A stretch of 44,672 nt of DNA, taken from 43-108 sp001915545 (GTDB lineage Bacteria; Bacteroidota; Bacteroidia; Bacteroidales; Bacteroidaceae). Below, piece by piece: positions 1 to 7,712 of this stretch. The first letter of the stretch is position 1; the number at the start of each line of letters is the position of its first letter. Both the position numbers and the translations under genes were made by a program. The DNA is taken from contig CABUGV010000029.1 of NCBI GenBank assembly GCA_902491215.1, positions 1-44,672 on the forward strand, in the 5' to 3' direction. Below the pieces are notes generated by a model. That model made no database searches and was not told where the DNA came from. It saw nothing but the letters and a program-made list of their open reading frames with translations.

Positions 1-173
1 CCCAGACGATGATCAGACAAGCCTGCCGCTTTTGCCATATGCTCAAACGGAAACACCGAGTGAAGCCTGCCAAGCTCACTCTCATTGAAACTCTTGCGAT
101 ATTTTTCTATAATATCAAATTCTGTAAAGCCCAAAGTAGGCTGAATTTCTGAAATATTTTGTATCTTAGCCAT
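1..173 (-). CDS. IS transposase, N-terminal fragment (runs off window)
   Basis: ATG at 173-171 opens a frame that stays open to the window edge (about 58 residues, beginning MAKIQNISEI and containing ESELGRLHSVFPFEHMAKAAGLSD). I recognise this as the start of a DDE-type transposase common in Prevotella and Bacteroides, but cannot name the IS family with certainty. It lies just inside a 19-bp terminal inverted repeat (300-318), and the matching C-terminal end of the same kind of element is at the other end of the window, also on the minus strand. The catalytic part is outside the window. Confidence 0.75.
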   Translation of the reverse strand, partial: MAKIQNISEIQPTLGFTEFDIIEKYRKSFNESELGRLHSVFPFEHMAKAAGLSDHRL

Positions 174-189
174 ATCTTAGTCATGGAAT

Positions 190-228
190 TTCCCCCGTTT
201 TGGCTGTCAAACCTTATTTTCGGGGGAA
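190..228 (-). promoter_or_regulatory. Stem-loop in the transposase leader
   Basis: Perfect 8-bp inverted repeat TTCCCCCG (190-197) / CGGGGGAA (221-228). On the minus strand the downstream arm supplies the G-rich stretch that lies 17-24 nt before the transposase ATG. If the stem forms in the mRNA it would hide the only ribosome-binding-like purine run, a plausible way of keeping transposase translation low. The role is inferred; only the repeat is seen. Confidence 0.4.
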
Positions 229-246
229 TACCTAAAGATACAAAAA

Positions 247-288
247 AGCCAGCTAATTCGCAACACTTTGTGTATGAATTAGTTGGCT
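247..288 (-). terminator. Stem-loop with T-run at the IS 5' end (minus strand)
   Basis: Arms 247-259 (agccagctaattc) and 276-288 (gaattagttggct) pair over 13 bp with G-T wobbles, with a small inner ACAC/GTGT hairpin, followed on the minus strand by six T. It sits between the IS terminus and the transposase start, where it would stop transcription entering from the flanking DNA, an arrangement known in several IS families. Confidence 0.5.
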
Positions 289-299
289 AATTTTATTCT

Positions 300-318
300 A
301 TTTACTGAATATCCCTAA
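300..318. repeat. Terminal inverted repeat of the left IS copy
   Basis: The 19 bases at 300-318 (ending ATATCCCTAA) are the exact reverse complement of 44302-44320 (starting TTAGGGATAT). Both lie at the outer border of transposase-bearing DNA, so they mark the ends of two copies of one element family. The sequence outside the repeat (from 319) belongs to the host chromosome. No clear target duplication can be read because each copy is seen on one side only. Confidence 0.8.
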
Positions 319-327
319 ATAATAAGC

Positions 328-376
328 AATACGCACGGAAAAGTAAATCATAAACTTTATCCATGCGTATTTTTTA
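328..376 (+). terminator. Stem-loop with T-run between IS end and MATE gene
   Basis: AATACGCA (328-335) pairs with TGCGTATT (364-371), extended inward by an imperfect GGAAAAGT / ACTTTATCC match, and is followed on the plus strand by a T-rich run. On the minus strand it lies about 45 bases past the MATE stop codon and could also end that transcript. Direction is uncertain. Confidence 0.45.
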
Positions 377-415
377 TATATGCATATCTGCTATCAAAGA
401 ACACGTCCTACAAGC

Positions 416-1714
416 CTATCCAAACAACAGCTTGCGCCCAAGCCACAATTGAACTATACCGCGCATGAGCAGATAAACTATAAATGCCATCCAGAGTGCA
501 TGATTGGCCAGCATCGCACTGAAAGAATAGTAAACAACAAAGAACGATACCGCCGCTGCAAACATAGCCTTAAGCATATAACCAGTCTCAGCTGCACCGA
601 TGAACATACCGTCAAGCAGAAATGCAGAGAAACCGGCAAGAGGTATTGCCATAGCCCATACAGAATATGTTCCGGAGGCCGATATAACCGAAGAATCATC
701 TGTCAGGAGACTCAGAAACGACTCCCCTCCTACTCCATAGACAAGAGTGAAAAGCAGAGCCATGGCGAAGCCCCAGCGAAACAAACGTGCCGATGTCTGA
801 CGAAGCTCCGCATAACGGCCTCCGCCTATACATTTGCCGGTAAGCGCTTCAGCTGAATAGGCAAAGCCGTCCATAATGTAAGAAAACAGCAGAAACAGCT
901 GCATCAGCAGTGTGTTGACAGCCAGAACGACATCACCCTGCGCCGCACCTGCAGAAGTAAAAAATACCGTGACGCTTACAAGACACAGCGTACGCAGAAA
1001 TATATCCTTGTTCACATTGAAGAACTTGACCATTGCACTGCGTGCAAATATACACCTCTTGCGCACCTCTGAACGCATACTTCCGTACTTGCGCATCCAA
1101 AGTACAGCAGCTGTAATCAGACCCGCATAAAGAGCAATGACAGTGCCCAATGCAACACCTTCCACCTTCATTCCCAACACGAATACAAGGAAAGAACTTA
1201 CGGCAATATTAACCAGATTCTGAACGATGGCCACAAACATCGGGAAACGCGAATTCTGCATACCAATGAACCATCCGGTAAAGCTGTAGAGACAGAAATT
1301 GGCCGGTGCTCCCCAAATACATATATGGTAATATATCGAAGCAAGATTCTTTACTTCCTTGCTGGCATCTATGAACATGAAAGCCACCTCGCGTATAGGC
1401 CACTGAAACAACAAAAGAGCTGAAGAAAGCATAAGACTTATGCTCAGCGAACGCACCAGCATGTGTACCACTTCGCTCCTGTTACCGGCACCATAAGCCT
1501 GTGCAGTCAGTCCTCCAGTACCCATACGCAGAAAAACAAATATCCAGTATATCATGCTGAACATCATGCCTCCGACAGCTATCGCACCTATATACGACGC
1601 AGCTCCGAGATGCCCGACAATTGTGACATCCACAAGTCCCAGCAAAGGAACCGTAATATTAGACACAATAGCAGGAAGAGCTATATCGAGAATCCTGCGG
1701 TCAATCTGATTCAT
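416..1714 (-). CDS. MATE family multidrug/organic cation efflux transporter
   Basis: A polytopic inner-membrane protein of the MatE/DinF type: the N-terminus has the family pattern LDIALPAIVSNITVPLLG followed by DVTIVGHLG, and hydrophobic segments run the full length, as expected for 12 helices in two halves. Such proteins export cationic drugs or other organic solutes with Na+ or H+; the substrate cannot be told from sequence. The frame opens at 1741, but the ATG at 1714 puts the start directly before the conserved first helix, so I prefer it (about 432 residues, normal family size). It follows the wbqC-like gene on the same strand with a 55-base gap and may be cotranscribed. Confidence 0.85.
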   Translation of the reverse strand: MNQIDRRILDIALPAIVSNITVPLLGLVDVTIVGHLGAASYIGAIAVGGMMFSMIYWIFVFLRMGTGGLTAQAYGAGNRSEVVHMLVRSLSISLMLSSALLLFQWPIREVAFMFIDASKEVKNLASIYYHICIWGAPANFCLYSFTGWFIGMQNSRFPMFVAIVQNLVNIAVSSFLVFVLGMKVEGVALGTVIALYAGLITAAVLWMRKYGSMRSEVRKRCIFARSAMVKFFNVNKDIFLRTLCLVSVTVFFTSAGAAQGDVVLAVNTLLMQLFLLFSYIMDGFAYSAEALTGKCIGGGRYAELRQTSARLFRWGFAMALLFTLVYGVGGESFLSLLTDDSSVISASGTYSVWAMAIPLAGFSAFLLDGMFIGAAETGYMLKAMFAAAVSFFVVYYSFSAMLANHALWMAFIVYLLMRGIVQLWLGRKLLFG

Positions 1715-1769
1715 TCCAGACCAGAAACCCATAAATATCAAATAATATATTTAAAGACGAAAAAAAACA

Positions 1770-2408
1770 TCAATCATGCCTTGAAATGCTGTCGCGAAGC
1801 ACAATCAAACTTTCAGGACCCATATTGAAAAGCAAATCGACAATGCTCAGATTTGGCAGAAAGCCGTGCTTCTGACTGAACACCTGATAATATTCCTTCG
1901 GACAGAAATCTGCGTCAGAGGCAAAATCTTTCTTTGGATGTATAGATGAACGCAAGTCCAGCTCATCATGTCCGAAATCGGTCTTGTAAGCCTCTGTACG
2001 GGCCATTCTAGGAGCCATGTCTATAAGCTCACAGCATTTGGCACAAAGAGCCTCATTGAAGTCCATAAGAAACTCCCACTTCTTCTCATAGAACGGACGG
2101 AAATCATCCTGATAGTATTCAAAGAAAGGACTGGTGTAATAGCTCGAAACGAGGGCCTGCCAATGGTTGTGCCTCCACTTGTCGTGGTCGCTTATCCGAA
2201 CATCCTTCATCAGACACTTGGCCGTATCGAATTTCTCCACCGGAACAGTAAGTGCCAGGACACCGTTTGGCGAATCTATCATGCAACGTGTACGATAAGT
2301 CTGCTTCATGTAGCTATCGTACTGCTCAACAAAAATTCTGTTGTCGCCATACAATTTTGTGAAATACTGCACAGGAGGCAGATAGGCCGAACTCAAATAT
2401 ATATCCAT
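1770..2408 (-). CDS. WbqC-like family protein
   Basis: About 212 residues beginning MDIYLSSAYLPPVQYFTKLY, which matches the start of WbqC-family proteins (PF08889). These are often found in polysaccharide loci or, in Bacteroidales, beside lepB; the biochemical role is unclear. Upstream of this ATG the frame stays open to 2528, but that stretch includes a strong terminator hairpin (2488-2516), so the longer start is unlikely. Conserved-looking features are the WRHNHWQAL and SPFFEYY segments. It lies downstream of dapB-lepB, an order I know from other Bacteroidales. Confidence 0.8.
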   Translation of the reverse strand: MDIYLSSAYLPPVQYFTKLYGDNRIFVEQYDSYMKQTYRTRCMIDSPNGVLALTVPVEKFDTAKCLMKDVRISDHDKWRHNHWQALVSSYYTSPFFEYYQDDFRPFYEKKWEFLMDFNEALCAKCCELIDMAPRMARTEAYKTDFGHDELDLRSSIHPKKDFASDADFCPKEYYQVFSQKHGFLPNLSIVDLLFNMGPESLIVLRDSISRHD

Positions 2409-2484
2409 ATTCTTAGTGTGTTCATTTAAATTATTCAAAGGCACAGCGTATGAACAAACACCATGTGCCCCGTCATTCAACAAA

Positions 2485-2521
2485 AAGGACAAGCCTTCAA
2501 TAAGAGGGCTTGTCCGAAAAA
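2485..2521 (-). terminator. Rho-independent terminator after lepB
   Basis: GGACAAGCC and GGCTTGTCC form a perfect 9-bp stem, extended by CTTCAATAAGAGG in the loop, flanked by A-rich sequence on the left (T-rich on the minus strand) and by AAAAAAG on the right. It lies just past the lepB stop on the minus strand and could work in both directions. Confidence 0.75.
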
Positions 2522-2534
2522 AGTTCACATCTTG

Positions 2535-3989
2535 TCACTTTATATTGTCAACCCTTCGGAATATGCGGTCCCAGCGTATTCTGCTCGAAGGATTATAATC
2601 AGGACTGATAGAAAGCCATATCATTATAGGCTTGCCCACAACGTGGTCCTCCGGAACAAAGCCCCAATAGCGCGAGTCGGCCGAATTGTGGCGGTTGTCG
2701 CCCATCATCCAGAAATAGTCCATCTTGAACTTGTAGCTGTCAGCTTCCTTTCCGTTGATATATATCTTTCCATTCTTTACCTCAAGCTGATTGCCCTCAT
2801 AAACCCTTATAGGACGCTCATATATGGCAATGTTGTCCATTGTGAGCTTCACGCTCTGTCCCTTTGCCGGAATCCATATAGGTCCGTAGTTATCGCGTGT
2901 CCATCCTGTGTAATGATTGAGCGGATACAGATTGCCGTACCATCCGTCCTTGATTTCCACAATGCTGTCCACAAGGTCCTTGCGTGCCATCAGACCATCG
3001 TAGGCCTTCTTCGTAAGAGGCACACCGTTCTCCATGTCCATAATCTTGTCGCGGTCCTCATCGCTTATGCCGAGCTCGTTGCATATATCGTCCGTAAGAT
3101 CGCCCTTGAGGTATATTCTATAGTTGAACTGCACTTCCTCAGGCTGCTTCATTGGTTTTCCGTCGAGATAGATCACCTTGTCCTTTATCTGCAGTGTCTG
3201 TCCAGGAAGTCCAACACAACGCTTCACATAGTTCTCGCGCTTGTCCACCGGACGGCTTACAATCTCGCCGTACTGCGCCTTCTGCATTCCTACAATCTGA
3301 CGTCCAAGTCCGTAAAGCTCCTGATAAAGCTTCATCTGCCCCTCAGAATCGAGCGAAGCCATGTTAGGCACATTCTCGCCCATCTGCTGTTTGTAGGCAT
3401 AACCGAGAGAATAACAAAGGTCGTAGAAATCGTAGTTGTAGTTCACAGCCACTGTATCGCCGGTAGGATAGTTGAACACAACGATATCGCCCAACTGCAC
3501 CTTGCCTAATCCATCCACTCTGCGGTAATCCCACTTAGGCCATTCAATGTACGACTTGCATCCAAATACAGGCAACGTATGTTGTGTAAGAGGCATAGAC
3601 AGCGGAGTCTGCGGTATGCGCGGACCGTAGCTCATCTTGCTCACAAGCAGATAATCGCCAACAAGGAGAGATTTCTCCAGCGATGATGAAGGAATCTTAT
3701 AGTTCTGGAAGAAGAAGTTGTTTACGAAGTATACTGCCACCAGCGCAAACACAATGGCATCTACCCAGCTCATGACGGTTCTCGAAACAGGATTCTCCAA
3801 ATCCTTCCACCATGTCCAGCGTATCTTCTTCGTTATATATGCATCGAATATGAAAGGAACCACAATCAGTCCCAACCAGCTTTCTACCCAATAGAGGAAT
3901 GCAAGATACAGCAGAAGCACCACTGCAAACTTGATCCACGACTTAGCCGTAGGTTTTGCATTCGGCTTGCCGTTTTGCTTTTTTCTCAT
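2535..3989 (-). CDS. lepB: Signal peptidase I
   Basis: The 484-residue membrane-anchored serine protease that removes signal peptides from exported proteins. Hydrophobic segments lie at about 20-50 and 74-95. The catalytic serine is in IPSSSLEKSL (about Ser103), followed by GDYLLVSK, and the general-base lysine is in NYVKRCVGLPGQ (about Lys256). The C-terminal family box GDNRHNSADSRYWGFVPEDHVVGK region is intact. At 484 residues it is longer than the 324-residue E. coli enzyme because of insertions between the boxes, which is usual for Bacteroidales. It starts 28 bases after dapB on the same strand and ends at a terminator. Confidence 0.95.
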   Translation of the reverse strand: MRKKQNGKPNAKPTAKSWIKFAVVLLLYLAFLYWVESWLGLIVVPFIFDAYITKKIRWTWWKDLENPVSRTVMSWVDAIVFALVAVYFVNNFFFQNYKIPSSSLEKSLLVGDYLLVSKMSYGPRIPQTPLSMPLTQHTLPVFGCKSYIEWPKWDYRRVDGLGKVQLGDIVVFNYPTGDTVAVNYNYDFYDLCYSLGYAYKQQMGENVPNMASLDSEGQMKLYQELYGLGRQIVGMQKAQYGEIVSRPVDKRENYVKRCVGLPGQTLQIKDKVIYLDGKPMKQPEEVQFNYRIYLKGDLTDDICNELGISDEDRDKIMDMENGVPLTKKAYDGLMARKDLVDSIVEIKDGWYGNLYPLNHYTGWTRDNYGPIWIPAKGQSVKLTMDNIAIYERPIRVYEGNQLEVKNGKIYINGKEADSYKFKMDYFWMMGDNRHNSADSRYWGFVPEDHVVGKPIMIWLSISPDYNPSSRIRWDRIFRRVDNIK

Positions 3990-4017
3990 AACTGAACTTT
4001 ATTGTTTAAACGGAATA

Positions 4018-4773
4018 TCAAAAATCAAACAGGTCGCCCATCTGAAGCCATCCTTCATGATCGGCAGTGTATTCAGCAGCAAGCACAGCACCCAGTGCAA
4101 ATCCCTTTCGGCTGTGAGCATCATGTGTTATCTCTATACAGTCTGCTTCGCTGTCGTATATGACAGAGTGTATGCCCGGAACCTCATCACGGCGTATGGA
4201 ATCTATTCTGAGTTCGTCTGCAGCACATTCCTCGCTTCCGCTCACAGTGCCGTCAGGATTGAGCAATGTGCCCTTCACCCAACTGGACTTTCTGTCAAGG
4301 TTGTCGATGATGCCCTCTGCCAGCGTGATGGCAGTACCGCTAGGTGCATCGAGCTTGTGCACATGGTGAGTCTCGACCATCTTCACGTCATAGGCGTCAA
4401 AACGGTTCATTATCTTTGCCAGATACTTGTTGACAGCAGAGAATATGGCTACACCGAGACTGAAATTCGACGACCAGAACAGAGTCTTGCCCTCAGTTTC
4501 GCATGCCTTCTTCACCTCTGCTTCATGGTCTGCAAGCCAACCTGTACTTCCGGAAACAACCTTCACTCCGGCCTTCCATGCCTTCATGCAGTTGCCGTAT
4601 GCAACATGAGGAGCAGTAAACTCAATGGCCACATCGGCACTCTTGAATGCCTCCGACTCAAAATCATCCTGATTGTCGACATCAATGATGCTGACTATTT
4701 CATGTCCACGGCTGAGAGCTATCTGTTCTATCATTTTGCCCATCTTGCCGTAACCTATCAATGCAATTTTCAT
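4018..4773 (-). CDS. dapB: 4-hydroxy-tetrahydrodipicolinate reductase
   Basis: 251 residues. Catalyses the NAD(P)H-dependent reduction step toward diaminopimelate and lysine. The Rossmann motif GYGKMGKM is at 7-14, and the active-site segment VETHHVHKLDAPSGTA carries the conserved HH and the lysine that binds substrate. The open frame extends far upstream (to 5496), but the ATG at 4773 lies directly before the family's N-terminal strand (MKIALIGYGKMG), and the upstream part is antisense to the next gene. A -7 element lies at 4798-4805. Works in the same pathway as DapL encoded 2.3 kb away; no dapF is seen between them. Confidence 0.95.
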   Translation of the reverse strand: MKIALIGYGKMGKMIEQIALSRGHEIVSIIDVDNQDDFESEAFKSADVAIEFTAPHVAYGNCMKAWKAGVKVVSGSTGWLADHEAEVKKACETEGKTLFWSSNFSLGVAIFSAVNKYLAKIMNRFDAYDVKMVETHHVHKLDAPSGTAITLAEGIIDNLDRKSSWVKGTLLNPDGTVSGSEECAADELRIDSIRRDEVPGIHSVIYDSEADCIEITHDAHSRKGFALGAVLAAEYTADHEGWLQMGDLFDF

Positions 4774-4797
4774 AAGTTCAAGTAAATTAATTATTCG

Positions 4798-4834
4798 CAA
4801 AGTTAAGCATAATACCACAAAAAAGTTATATTTG
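4798..4834. promoter_or_regulatory. Divergent promoter pair (dapB / DUF2851 gene)
   Basis: Two copies of the Bacteroidetes -7 element TAnnTTTG face away from each other: TAACTTTG on the minus strand (4805 to 4798, toward dapB) and TATATTTG on the plus strand (4827-4834, toward the DUF2851 gene). Neither has a clear TTTG at the -33 distance. Being 21 bases apart, the two polymerase sites would overlap. Confidence 0.55.
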
Positions 4835-4875
4835 ACACTAATTTTAATGACTTTAAACCATTGGGGGACACTGCC

Positions 4876-6183
4876 ATGGAGAAACTTCTTCACTATATAT
4901 GGAAACACAAGATACTTCCTCTGCACCAACTGTTTACAACCGACGGGAGTCAGGTGGAAATAATAAATCCGGGAATGCACAATCAGAATGCAGGTCCTGA
5001 CTTTCTGAATGCAAAAATAAAGATTGACGGAACACTGTGGGCCGGCAACATTGAAATACACACACTCTCGTCCGACTGGATGCGCCATAGGCACGATGAA
5101 AATCCGGCCTACGACAACGTGATTCTGCACGTGGTCGGAACACCCGACTGTACCGTTTTCAACAGTCACGGAAAACCTATTCCGCAGATGCAGCTCGACA
5201 TTCCCGACTACATACGCGCCAATTTCAACGAACTGCAGAATTCCGACCGCTCGCCTCGATGCGCCGACATCATCCCCAGCCTGCCGCGAATCATGGTGCA
5301 CAGCTGGATGAATTCGCTCCTGGCCGAACGAATGGAGAAACGCACTGAGGAAATAAAGACCCGCAACGCCAGATGTACCAACGACTGGGAAACAACGCTG
5401 TTCGTGACGCTCTCGCGCAACTTCGGCTTCGGTCTCAACGGCGATACGTTCGAAACATGGGCCAAGACCATACAGATGAACGCTGTCAACAAACATCGCG
5501 ACAGCCTCCTGCAGATAGAAGCAATGTTTTTCGGACAGGCAGGACTGCTCGAAACCGCTTCCGCAAACAACAGCGAAGACGAATATTTAAAACAGCTGAA
5601 AAACGAATACCGGTTCCTGAAAAACAAATTCTCGCTGACGCCGATAGATGCCTCACTATGGAAATTCCTCAGACTCAGACCGCAGAACTTTCCGCACATA
5701 AGGATTGCACAACTGGCAAATCTAGTATACAGCAAGAAACTGAACATGTCGGCAATAGTAGAGGCCTCAGACCTTCAGGACATGCACAGACTGCTTGACA
5801 CACAAGTGTCCGAATACTGGCAGACTCACTACACATTTGCGTCCGCCCAATCGGCAAAGACAGAAAAACGTCTGTCCAATTCCTCAAAAAACCTACTGAT
5901 AATCAATACGCTCTGCCCGATGCTTTTCGCCTACGGGAAATACAAGAACGACGAAGCACTGTGCGAGAAATCGCTCAACATGCTGCAGGAAATCAAGCCG
6001 GAAGACAACCACATCACCCGTGCATGGAATGCATGCGGAGTGACAGCCGAATCGGCGGCCGACAGTCAGGCGCTCATACAGCTTGAACAAAACTACTGCA
6101 GCACGCACAACTGCCTTAGATGCCGTTTCGGATATGAATTCATAAGACAGAATCCAAACGTGTTCCGCGAAAAACAAGAATAA
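4876..6183 (+). CDS. DUF2851 family protein
   Basis: About 435 residues, typical for DUF2851 (PF11013), a family confined largely to Bacteroidetes and of unknown function. The recognisable block is near the start: GSQVEIINPGMHNQNAGPDFLNAKIKIDGTLWAGNIEIH, with acidic residues and a His pattern resembling a metal- or nuclease-like site, though no activity is established. No signal peptide or membrane segment. The ATG at 4876 is preceded by a GGGGGA stretch 8 bases upstream; a TTG at 4861 is in frame but less likely. It is the only plus-strand gene in the left arm, convergent with dapL. Confidence 0.8.
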   Translation: MEKLLHYIWKHKILPLHQLFTTDGSQVEIINPGMHNQNAGPDFLNAKIKIDGTLWAGNIEIHTLSSDWMRHRHDENPAYDNVILHVVGTPDCTVFNSHGKPIPQMQLDIPDYIRANFNELQNSDRSPRCADIIPSLPRIMVHSWMNSLLAERMEKRTEEIKTRNARCTNDWETTLFVTLSRNFGFGLNGDTFETWAKTIQMNAVNKHRDSLLQIEAMFFGQAGLLETASANNSEDEYLKQLKNEYRFLKNKFSLTPIDASLWKFLRLRPQNFPHIRIAQLANLVYSKKLNMSAIVEASDLQDMHRLLDTQVSEYWQTHYTFASAQSAKTEKRLSNSSKNLLIINTLCPMLFAYGKYKNDEALCEKSLNMLQEIKPEDNHITRAWNACGVTAESAADSQALIQLEQNYCSTHNCLRCRFGYEFIRQNPNVFREKQE

Positions 6184-6220
6184 AAACAGAATTCTTCCGC
6201 ACACTTAACAGTGAAAACAT

Positions 6221-6302
6221 TTTCGGGCGCTCAGGAAAATAATTCCGAGCGCCCGAAAACAAAATTGCAAGCGCCCATAAAATGCACGACAGGCGCCCGC
6301 AA
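6221..6302. repeat. 22-bp-period GC hexamer array A (4 units)
   Basis: Hexamers GCGCTC (6227-6232), GCGCCC (6249-6254), GCGCCC (6271-6276) and GCGCCC (6293-6298) start exactly 22 bases apart, separated by 16-base A-rich spacers. The base just before several units is preceded by AATTSC. The first two units also form a perfect 13-bp inverted repeat (TTTTCGGGCGCTC / GAGCGCCCGAAAA). It lies between the convergent DUF2851 and dapL genes. Two similar arrays occur at 22834 and 39077. Confidence 0.8.
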
Positions 6303-6308
6303 AACAAA

Positions 6309-7547
6309 TCATTTCAACCTTACATGCTTTAAAAATCTCTTCATAGCCACTTCGCACTCCTCCCGTGCACAGAACGATGCCAAGCGGACAAAACCTTCTC
6401 CCGAAGGCCCAAATCCCTTTCCTGGTACGCATACAATATTTGCCTCGTACAGCAGATGATTGAAAAAATCCGACGAACTCATTCCATCAGGTACCTTCAA
6501 CCACAGATATGGTGCATTTTCACCACCATAGACCGTCATTCCAGCCTGTTCGAGAAAGCCTCGCATCATAGCGGCATTGGACAGATAATAGTCGACCAGC
6601 GCACGCGTCTGCTCCATTCCTTCAGGAGTATATAGAGCTTCGGCGGCACGCTGCGACACATAGCTGGCACCATTGAAACGTGTGCACTGATGGCGGTACC
6701 ACAATGTGTTGAGCGAGATTGTGCCTCCGCTCACGGTTGTCGCCATAAGTTCCTTCGGCACTATTGTGTATCCGCATCTCAACCCCGTAAATCCGGCAGT
6801 CTTTGAATAGCTTCGTATCTCAATGGCACATTTTCTTGCCCCCTTAATTTCATATATAGAACGCGGAATATTCTTGTCGCGTACGTAAGCCGAATAGGCT
6901 GAATCAAATATGATGAGAGTTTCGTTTTTCAAAGCGTAATCCACCCATTTCTTGAGCTGTGCCTTGGTAAGTACCGTTCCTGTAGGGTTATTAGGAAAAC
7001 AGAGATAAATGAGATCTATACGCGAAGCCGGAATTTCGGGAACAAACCCATTATCCTCAGTGCAAGGCATGTATGTAACCCCGCTCCATTTACCGTCGGA
7101 AAGAAGCATGCCCGAACGTCCGTACATGGCATTGCACTCCACAAAGACCGGATATGTCGGGTCGGTCATACAGATGCTGTTGTCGCTATGCAGAATCTCG
7201 CTAATGTTTCCCACATCGCCCTTGGCTCCATCACTGATGAAAATCTCCGAACGGCTGAATCTTAGTCCTCGCGGAAGCAAGTCGTTCTTGATAATGGCAT
7301 CTATCAGAAAATCGTATCCCCTGACCGGTCCGTATCCTCTAAAGGTTTCGGCCGACGACATATCGGCCACAGCCTTCATCATGGCCTCGATGCAAACCTG
7401 CGGAAGAGGCCGTGTGACATCACCCCTGTCAAGCCTTACAAGATGATGTCCGGGATGGGTAACGCTGTAACTTTTCACTCGGCTCTCTATGTCGGAAAAC
7501 AGATAGCCCTCAGGAAGTCTCAAAAGATTTTCATTTGCCAGTGCCAT
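6309..7547 (-). CDS. dapL: LL-diaminopimelate aminotransferase
   Basis: 412-residue PLP-dependent class I/II aminotransferase that converts tetrahydrodipicolinate directly to LL-diaminopimelate, bypassing the succinylase/acetylase routes. The start MALANENLLRLPEGYLFSDI and the segment TRPLPQVCIEAM are characteristic of DapL. The PLP lysine is in SYSKTAGFTGLRCGY (Lys249), and the CFPNNPTG cofactor motif is at 183-190. Length equals that of known DapL enzymes (about 410). In many Bacteroidales dapF precedes dapL; here amtB lies upstream instead, beyond a hairpin at 7596-7629. Confidence 0.92.
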   Translation of the reverse strand: MALANENLLRLPEGYLFSDIESRVKSYSVTHPGHHLVRLDRGDVTRPLPQVCIEAMMKAVADMSSAETFRGYGPVRGYDFLIDAIIKNDLLPRGLRFSRSEIFISDGAKGDVGNISEILHSDNSICMTDPTYPVFVECNAMYGRSGMLLSDGKWSGVTYMPCTEDNGFVPEIPASRIDLIYLCFPNNPTGTVLTKAQLKKWVDYALKNETLIIFDSAYSAYVRDKNIPRSIYEIKGARKCAIEIRSYSKTAGFTGLRCGYTIVPKELMATTVSGGTISLNTLWYRHQCTRFNGASYVSQRAAEALYTPEGMEQTRALVDYYLSNAAMMRGFLEQAGMTVYGGENAPYLWLKVPDGMSSSDFFNHLLYEANIVCVPGKGFGPSGEGFVRLASFCAREECEVAMKRFLKHVRLK

Positions 7548-7595
7548 ATATTATACGCGTATATATTTATTTCTAATTCTTTAAAAACAGTAACG

Positions 7596-7629
7596 GGAAC
7601 CGGATTTCCCTGCAGAAAAATCCGGTTCC
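7596..7629 (-). terminator. Terminator hairpin between amtB and dapL
   Basis: GGAACCGGATTT (7596-7607) and AAATCCGGTTCC (7618-7629) form a perfect 12-bp stem with a 10-base loop. On the minus strand it follows the amtB stop by about 85 bases and is followed by CGTTACTGTTTTT, so it probably ends the torF-PII-amtB transcript before dapL. Confidence 0.65.
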
Positions 7630-7712
7630 GTACAAAAAAACCAACATAAAACATCAGTACAGAATCTGATGAAATATCTTCTGTCCATGCCAGACATGGA
7701 ATCTTTCAGTCA

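Noticed and set aside
2463..3509. 348-residue open frame on the plus strand
   Set aside because: Fully antisense to lepB, whose motifs are unmistakable; composition is that of a shadow frame.
4774..5496. N-terminal extension of the dapB frame to 492 residues
   Set aside because: It is antisense to the DUF2851 gene, resembles nothing, and the real DapB N-terminus (MKIALIGYGKMG) begins at 4773 behind a -7 element.
6221..6302. CRISPR array at the 22-bp-period repeats
   Set aside because: The conserved part is only 6-9 bases, the period of 22 is far too short for repeat plus spacer, and there are no cas genes.
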